This document shows positions 33,923-37,837 of a stretch of 37,837 nucleotides of DNA, in pieces; position 1 is the stretch's first letter; each line of letters starts with the position of its first letter. The DNA is taken from positions 1 through 37,837 of the forward strand of contig CADCIZ010000009.1 in the NCBI GenBank assembly GCA_902801685.1. The letters run 5' to 3'. Under the pieces are notes generated by a model. The model did not search any database. It had not been told where the DNA came from and saw only the letters and a list, made by a program, of their open reading frames with translations. The DNA comes from an uncultured Erysipelotrichaceae bacterium (GTDB taxonomy: Bacteria > Bacillota_I > Bacilli_A > RF39 > UBA660). The position numbers and the translations under genes are program-made.

Positions 33923-34517
33923 AGTTTTCAACATATTTAATTGTTACACATCTATTTGGTTCTTCACCAATACTTTCTGTTTCTATATTATAATAGTTAT
34001 TTGCAACATTATGTACAAGTCTTCTTTGATATGAATTCATTGGATCTAACTTAGTATCAGTCTTACTAGATAATACTTCATTAATAATCTTTTTAATATC
34101 ACTTTCAAAGAATCTTTCTTTCTTTTCTCTATAATTAGATATATCTAGATTAATCTTAATATTAAACTTAGTCATATTTCTAACTACTTGTCTTACTATA
34201 AATTGAATAGCAGATAAATTCTTACCATCTTTACCAATTAAAACTCTATTATCATTGCTCTTAATCTTAACAGTAAATATTTTATCATCAGCATCTACAA
34301 TTACAGTAGATTTAATATTCATCTTAGCAAGTAGAGTAGTTAAGAATTCTTTTACATAAGATTTAATCTCATCAACCTTAATAACTTCCATATGATAAGC
34401 ATCATCTTCCACATAATCTCTTGTAATTATTTCATCATCATATACATCTAATTCTTCTAAACATTTCATTCTACAGTTTTCTTCAGTTTTATCTTCAAAG
34501 TTATATACATTAATCAT
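33921..34517 (-). CDS. jag: RNA-binding protein Jag/KhpB (KH and R3H domains)
   Basis: Jag (KhpB, EloR) is an RNA-binding protein associated with YidC and cell elongation in Firmicutes. The 198-residue protein has an N-terminal Jag_N-like segment (about 1-50), a KH domain (VLIGKDGKNLSAIQF), and an R3H domain (LDPMNSYQRRLVHNVA ... ESIGEEPNRCVTI). Its ATG overlaps the yidC stop by one base. The gene order rpmH-rnpA-yidC-jag-mnmE is that of Bacilli. Confidence 0.95.
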   Translation of the reverse strand: MINVYNFEDKTEENCRMKCLEELDVYDDEIITRDYVEDDAYHMEVIKVDEIKSYVKEFLTTLLAKMNIKSTVIVDADDKIFTVKIKSNDNRVLIGKDGKNLSAIQFIVRQVVRNMTKFNIKINLDISNYREKKERFFESDIKKIINEVLSSKTDTKLDPMNSYQRRLVHNVANNYYNIETESIGEEPNRCVTIKYVEN

Positions 34518-35524
34518 TATTTCTTACTCCTTTTAACTAATAAATTTTGTCCAATTGTAAATGAACTATTAGTAATCCAATAAATTATAATAGCAGTAGA
34601 CATCGAGAATGATGTAAATACTATTAAAATCATCATTATATTCATCATAGTCTTCATTTGTTTAGCTTGATCTGCTCCCATATTCGCACCACTATTAAGT
34701 TTAAATGAGAAATATGTAGCAACTCCAACTAGTATTGGTAATATTAGATATATGTAATTACCAGATGACATCCCAGATATTGGTGTAGTAGCCATATTAA
34801 ATACCAAGAATTTGTCTTCAAATAATACTGGTAATCTATATAATGCTTCATAGAAAGCAAGGAATAATGGTATTTGAATAATTCCAAATAAACATCCAGA
34901 CATAGGATTAATGCCATGCTTTTTATAAATAGCCATCATCTCTTGACTCTTCATAGCCATAGATTCTTGATCATTTTTATTTTTATATTTCTTCTCAATC
35001 TTTGATAAATCATCTTGAGCAAGCTTCATTAACTCAGATTGTTTAGCAGCCTTTCTTGTAACAGGAAATAATATTAATCTAATAAGTAGAGTAGCTGCAA
35101 TTACAGCTAAACCATAATTTTTAAGTATTTGACCTAATTGAATTAGTACCCAAGCAAGTGGCTTAACAAAGAATGTTGTCCATAATCCTTCATAACCACC
35201 TGACGATACTTTAAAGTTTTTACAAGAAACTAACTTATTAACATCAAGTAGCGCTTTTTTCTTCTTATTATATTCAGATTTAGTTATATCATCATTCTTC
35301 AATTTTTTATCTAAACTTTTAAGTTGTTTTTCACGAGTTGTTTCATATAACTTAATTATATCCTTATCTGTTGGTTTACATAAAATATTAGATGGTAATG
35401 TTTGACCTGTTGCTTCATTCTTAACTATTTTACCATTTACATCTTTTAATTGTTTAGTACATCCAGTCATTACAACTAATAAAAGAACTAAAAATACTAT
35501 TTTAAACTTACTATTATTTTTCAC
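34517..35524 (-). CDS. yidC: Membrane protein insertase YidC (lipoprotein form)
   Basis: YidC inserts membrane proteins alone or with SecYEG. The 335-residue protein begins with a lipoprotein signal peptide (lipobox VMTGC, Cys22). A soluble segment follows, then about five membrane helices; the conserved hydrophilic-groove arginine lies in LLIRLILFPVTRKA. The segment from about 60 to 110 is charged and may be a spacer. It overlaps rnpA by 11 nt. Maturation would require Lgt, encoded in this window. Confidence 0.95.
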   Translation of the reverse strand: MKNNSKFKIVFLVLLLVVMTGCTKQLKDVNGKIVKNEATGQTLPSNILCKPTDKDIIKLYETTREKQLKSLDKKLKNDDITKSEYNKKKKALLDVNKLVSCKNFKVSSGGYEGLWTTFFVKPLAWVLIQLGQILKNYGLAVIAATLLIRLILFPVTRKAAKQSELMKLAQDDLSKIEKKYKNKNDQESMAMKSQEMMAIYKKHGINPMSGCLFGIIQIPLFLAFYEALYRLPVLFEDKFLVFNMATTPISGMSSGNYIYLILPILVGVATYFSFKLNSGANMGADQAKQMKTMMNIMMILIVFTSFSMSTAIIIYWITNSSFTIGQNLLVKRSKK

Positions 35525-35861
35525 TTTTTCCCTCCTTAATTAATTTCAATATTTTAAAAGCACAATACAAATCTTCACTCATCTCACTAAAAGATTTTTC
35601 TAATACGCCTTTCCTTAATATTATAATACAATTAAATGAATTTTCATAGCATTTCTTATCAATTATATTTTTAATTTGCCTTTTTAGTTTATTTCTAACA
35701 ACTGCGTTGCCTATTTTTTTACTAACAGATATACCAAATTTATAAACATCATTACTTTTTCTTTCCTTATATATAATATAATCCTTATATTTAAAAGACC
35801 TATTATTTTTTATAATTCTACTAAATTCTCTGTTATCTTTTAATATGTTTATCTTTTTCAT
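35514..35861 (-). CDS. rnpA: Ribonuclease P protein component
   Basis: RnpA assists the RNase P RNA in cutting 5' leaders from tRNA precursors. The 115-residue basic protein carries the family core VVRNKLKRQIKNII (RNR box) and KFGISVSKKIGNAV. It lies between rpmH and yidC, the conserved origin-proximal order. Confidence 0.95.
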   Translation of the reverse strand: MKKINILKDNREFSRIIKNNRSFKYKDYIIYKERKSNDVYKFGISVSKKIGNAVVRNKLKRQIKNIIDKKCYENSFNCIIILRKGVLEKSFSEMSEDLYCAFKILKLIKEGKSEK

Positions 35862-35880
35862 AAATAAAACTCCTTAAAAA

Positions 35881-35903
35881 CAAAAATCACTACTAGAGTG
35901 ATT
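35881..35903 (-). terminator. Terminator or attenuator between rpmH and rnpA
   Basis: AATCACT (35885-35891) and AGTGATT (35897-35903) form a 7-bp stem with a 5-nt loop. TTTTTGTTTTT follows on the minus strand. It lies between the rpmH stop and the rnpA start. Partial termination here would keep L34 in excess over RnpA. Confidence 0.7.
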
Positions 35904-35904
35904 A

Positions 35905-36027
35905 TTAATGAGATAATACTTTACGACCTTTTCTTCTTCTTCTTTTAATAATACTAGTTTTCATTCTAGCCATAAAACCTAATTTCTTACTTCTTCTATG
36001 TTTATTTGGTTGATATGTTCTTTTCAT
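35905..36027 (-). CDS. rpmH: 50S ribosomal protein L34
   Basis: L34 is a very basic, 40-residue protein ([18 protein letters not shown] ... GRKVLSH), four residues shorter than the usual 44, mainly in the middle. The ATG at 36027 has GGAGGTGTACG upstream; the longer frame to 36096 adds residues that lie over the promoter. It is the first gene left of oriC, as in most bacteria. Confidence 0.96.
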   Translation of the reverse strand: MKRTYQPNKHRRSKKLGFMARMKTSIIKRRRRKGRKVLSH

Positions 36028-36067
36028 CGTACACCTCCAATACCTATTATTTCTGCTTGCTTTATCA

Positions 36068-36096
36068 ATTATATAGATTTTTTCTTGGTTTGTCAA
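36068..36096 (-). promoter_or_regulatory. Consensus promoter of rpmH-rnpA-yidC-jag
   Basis: On the minus strand there is TTGACA (36091-36096), exactly 17 bp, and TATAAT (36068-36073), a perfect consensus promoter. It lies about 40 nt before rpmH. Confidence 0.9.
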
Positions 36097-36148
36097 TTAA
36101 TTTTTTTAATTATTCATTCAAATTCGTGTTTTTCCTTATATATAATAT

Positions 36149-36182
36149 TAAAAATCAAGAATAATATTACTTATTCCTGATT
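36149..36182 (-). terminator. Terminator of the Rpn-type nuclease gene
   Basis: AATCAAGAATAA (36153-36164) and TTATTCCTGATT (36171-36182) form a 12-bp stem. The single mismatch becomes a G-U pair on the minus-strand RNA, and a T-run follows there. It isolates the nuclease gene from the rpmH promoter. Confidence 0.7.
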
Positions 36183-36188
36183 AAATAA

Positions 36189-37049
36189 TTATAATTCTTT
36201 AATTTCTTCAATAGATAATCCTGTTACTTTAGATATTATTTCTTTAGATACATTTTCCATCTTCATCTTACGTGCCATATCTAAAGTATTCTTTTCAGTT
36301 ACCTTTTTAGTTACTTCTTTAGTTAAAACTTCTTTCATATCATCCATCATAAGTTTTTCACGATTATAATCAAATACTAAATCATCATCTTCACTAAACT
36401 TTTTCACAATATCACCAATCTCTTTTAAAACTGTATTATCCTTTGTTATTTTATCAATAACAGATTTACTATTAGTACCAATAATTCCTAACCATATATC
36501 AGTTTCGGATAATTCGTCCTTGTTAGTTATATTGTAACATAATTTAGCATAATATAAAATATTTATGTTAATTATTTCAATTGATTTTGAATAAATTGAA
36601 CCTGTATTTACACTTGTTAAATAAACAACGTCATAATGTTCTTTCTTGTAATCAACTGTGTTAAGATTAATCTGATAATAATTACTTATCTCTGTATAAT
36701 CTTCACCAGGCTTTAATTCTTTATCTATCATTCTAAATATAAAAGATAATTTTCTATTAATCACTTTTTGTCCAAATGAAGTATTAATTTCTATTGATAC
36801 ATACTCATGATTTAACTTACAAACTAAATCAACTGTATTTTTCCTATTCTCTCTATTATCACCAATTAATTCAGGATTAAGTAAACTTATTACTTTTATA
36901 TCCTTCTACAAAATAACAGATAGAAAACTATTTAAACTTTCTAGGTGATTAGAATCACCAAAAATTAACTTAAAGCATTTATCAAAGTATACAGGTATTA
37001 CCTCATCTTCGTATAAACTTTCCATATAAATATCTTTATCTCTACTCAT
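36189..37049 (-). pseudogene. Rpn-family nuclease/transposase-like gene interrupted by TAG
   Basis: The full frame starts at the ATG at 37049 after a GGAGG site and runs 286 codons to 36189. Codon 48 is TAG (36906-36908), between FLSVIL and KDIKVISLLNPEL. After it come the PD-(D/E)xK-like elements KNTVDLVCKL and VSIEINTSF (Asp and Glu-x-Asn), then a helical C-terminus ending NVSKEIISKVTGLSIEEIK, typical of the Rpn/PDDEXK_2 family. Such proteins promote RecA-independent recombination or are transposase relatives. The downstream part alone (191 codons from 36764) lacks the first catalytic residues. The rest of the frame is undamaged, so the break is recent, suppressed, or a sequencing error. 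Confidence 0.8.
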
Positions 37050-37276
37050 AAAACCTCCATCACGTATTGAGTTAGAATTAAATAACTATAAATCTAAACA
37101 AATTACACCTCACTTCTAGTTAGAAATATAATTATTTAATTTTCCCTCTATTATTATTATTCAACATAACTTTTAAATTTCCTTCTTTTTTCGACAAATT
37201 TTTTTAAAAAAGAATTAATTTTATATTATATATAACATATAGTCAATTAATAATATAATATTTTAGTAGATAGTGA
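37050..37276. other. AT-rich intergenic DNA without a recognised gene
   Basis: This stretch between the broken nuclease gene and the gene remnant is extremely AT-rich. It holds long A/T runs and no reading frame with a ribosome-binding site. It is probably part of the origin flank and carries the promoter of the nuclease gene, which I could not place with confidence. Confidence 0.5.
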
Positions 37277-37441
37277 GAGTGGGATAACAGAAAAAAAATA
37301 AGCATTTTATTTATCTATATAAAATATCACATAGAATTGAAGAGTTATCAAAAAAAAAATATTTCAATAAACAGATTAATAAATGAATGTATAGAATTCG
37401 CAATTAATAATTTAAATAATAATAAGATTAATGATAAATAA
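37277..37441 (+). pseudogene. Remnant of a small protein, possibly ribbon-helix-helix
   Basis: An open frame of 54 codons ends at TAA (37439-37441). Its second half, KKNISINRLINECIEFAINN, is protein-like and recalls the second helix of Arc/CopG-type ribbon-helix-helix proteins. There is no ATG, GTG or TTG with a ribosome-binding site, and the frame is bounded upstream by TGA. Two A-runs (8 and 10 bases) offer places for frameshifts: a different frame reads KISHRIEELSKK up to the second run. It is probably a decayed gene or chance coding-like sequence near the origin. Confidence 0.3.
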
Positions 37442-37480
37442 GATACCAACTAGTTATTTTTTTAGTATAAATGAAAATTA

Positions 37481-37704
37481 TGTGTATATAATTAAGTAAA
37501 TGATGTTTATAATTTTTCAAAATAATATTATAAACACTTAAATTAATATTAATTATCATAGTTATGCAAATTACTATATTAATTGTATTCCCTTATAATC
37601 TATAATTAAAACCAAGTTTTCCACAAAAAATCGACTTATGCACATTGTGTATGAATGTTTATAATATTTTATGTTTATAAGTTTTGCACATAAAATGTGG
37701 ATAA
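37481..37704. other. Replication origin oriC (DnaA box cluster)
   Basis: A cluster of DnaA-box sequences lies in very AT-rich DNA between rpmH and the expected dnaA: TTTTCCACA (37617-37625, +), TTATGCACA (37636-37644, +), TTTTGCACA (37682-37690, +) and a perfect TTATCCACA on the minus strand (37696-37704). One-mismatch copies occur at 37481-37489, 37562-37570 and 37646-37654. The place next to rpmH, rnpA, yidC, mnmE, mnmG, rsmG and parB is the classic oriC neighbourhood. The unwinding region may be the AT tract at 37705-37740 or that at 37500-37600. Confidence 0.85.
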
Positions 37705-37748
37705 GTTAAAAAAATTAAGTAATTCTTAGCTTTTTTTCTGTCAATAAC

Positions 37749-37778
37749 TTGAGATAAATTCCTATAAAAAGGTATAAA
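37749..37778 (+). promoter_or_regulatory. Probable dnaA promoter
   Basis: TTGAGA (37749-37754), an 18-bp spacer and TATAAA (37773-37778) face right, toward the place where dnaA is expected beyond the window. Just after it come two copies of TTTGATTAATGCC and a short palindrome. Confidence 0.5.
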
Positions 37779-37785
37779 ATTATTT

Positions 37786-37822
37786 TTTGATTAATGCCTA
37801 TTTGATTAATGCCGTAGGCATT
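37786..37822. repeat. Direct repeat and palindrome before dnaA
   Basis: TTTGATTAATGCC occurs at 37786-37798 and 37801-37813, 15 bp apart. The second copy runs into AATGCC-GTA-GGCATT (37808-37822), a 6-bp inverted repeat. It would be in the 5' leader of the dnaA transcript and could be a protein-binding site or a leader hairpin. Confidence 0.5.
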
Positions 37823-37837
37823 ACTTTCTTATATGGA

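Noticed and set aside
1-37837. tRNA, rRNA genes, CRISPR arrays or insertion sequences
   Set aside because: No cloverleaf sequence, rRNA-like block, regularly spaced repeat array or complete transposase gene was seen. The Rpn-type gene lacks terminal inverted repeats.

Overview
This window is a chromosomal segment of a low-GC (strongly AT-rich) Gram-positive-type bacterium. It probably belongs to the Bacilli/Mycoplasmatota neighbourhood (Erysipelotrichales- or RF39-like gut lineages); that placement is inferred from gene content, not from a search. The genetic code looks standard: tryptophan is written TGG throughout the ribosomal and housekeeping genes, and TGA ends mnmG, yvlD-like, ung and agrA. 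Nearly everything is transcribed leftward (minus strand). The exceptions are agrBD, a tandem-HTH regulator and gpsA.

Layout from left to right. (1) 1-3600: a leftward promoter firing out of the window, a cold-shock gene, and a complete agr quorum-sensing module. agrB-agrD lies on the plus strand, convergent with agrA-agrC on the minus strand, with a hairpin terminator between them. The 39-residue autoinducer precursor AgrD is at 1361-1480. (2) 3663-17058: one very long S10-spc-alpha ribosomal operon, rpsJ to rplQ, with secY, adk, infA and rpoA embedded. The rpmD (L30) and map genes usually found in this order are missing. A promoter and about 120-nt leader precede rpsJ. (3) 17216-20200: an accessory island. 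It holds a type IV pilin-like gene whose prepilin site is frameshifted and whose 3' end has an 81-bp GC-rich, C-ending-codon patch resembling the variable region of a diversity-generating retroelement target. The island also has a structured 3' RNA with a terminator, a regulator with two XRE helix-turn-helix domains beside a perfect 10-bp inverted repeat, and a three-gene DUF3990/unknown/DUF3791 module resembling a toxin-antitoxin locus. (4) 20231-26480: gpsA; the rpsF-ssb-rpsR operon with an RBS-sequestering leader; then yvlD-like, lgt, ung and a 61-codon gene followed by an in-frame extension after TGA; and uvrB. (5) 26555-36027: the origin-proximal cluster parB/noc, unknown, rsmG, mnmG, unknown, mnmE, jag (khpB), yidC, rnpA, rpmH. 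ParB carries an unusual Asn/Gln-rich linker of about 320 residues. (6) 36149-37837: an Rpn-type nuclease gene broken by one TAG codon, a remnant that may be a ribbon-helix-helix gene, and oriC with a cluster of DnaA boxes followed by a probable dnaA promoter. dnaA itself would lie just beyond the right edge.

The window therefore joins replication/segregation (oriC, parB), tRNA modification and membrane insertion genes, and the main ribosomal protein operon. Accessory material is confined to the agr locus, the pilin/HTH/DUF island and the damaged nuclease next to the origin.
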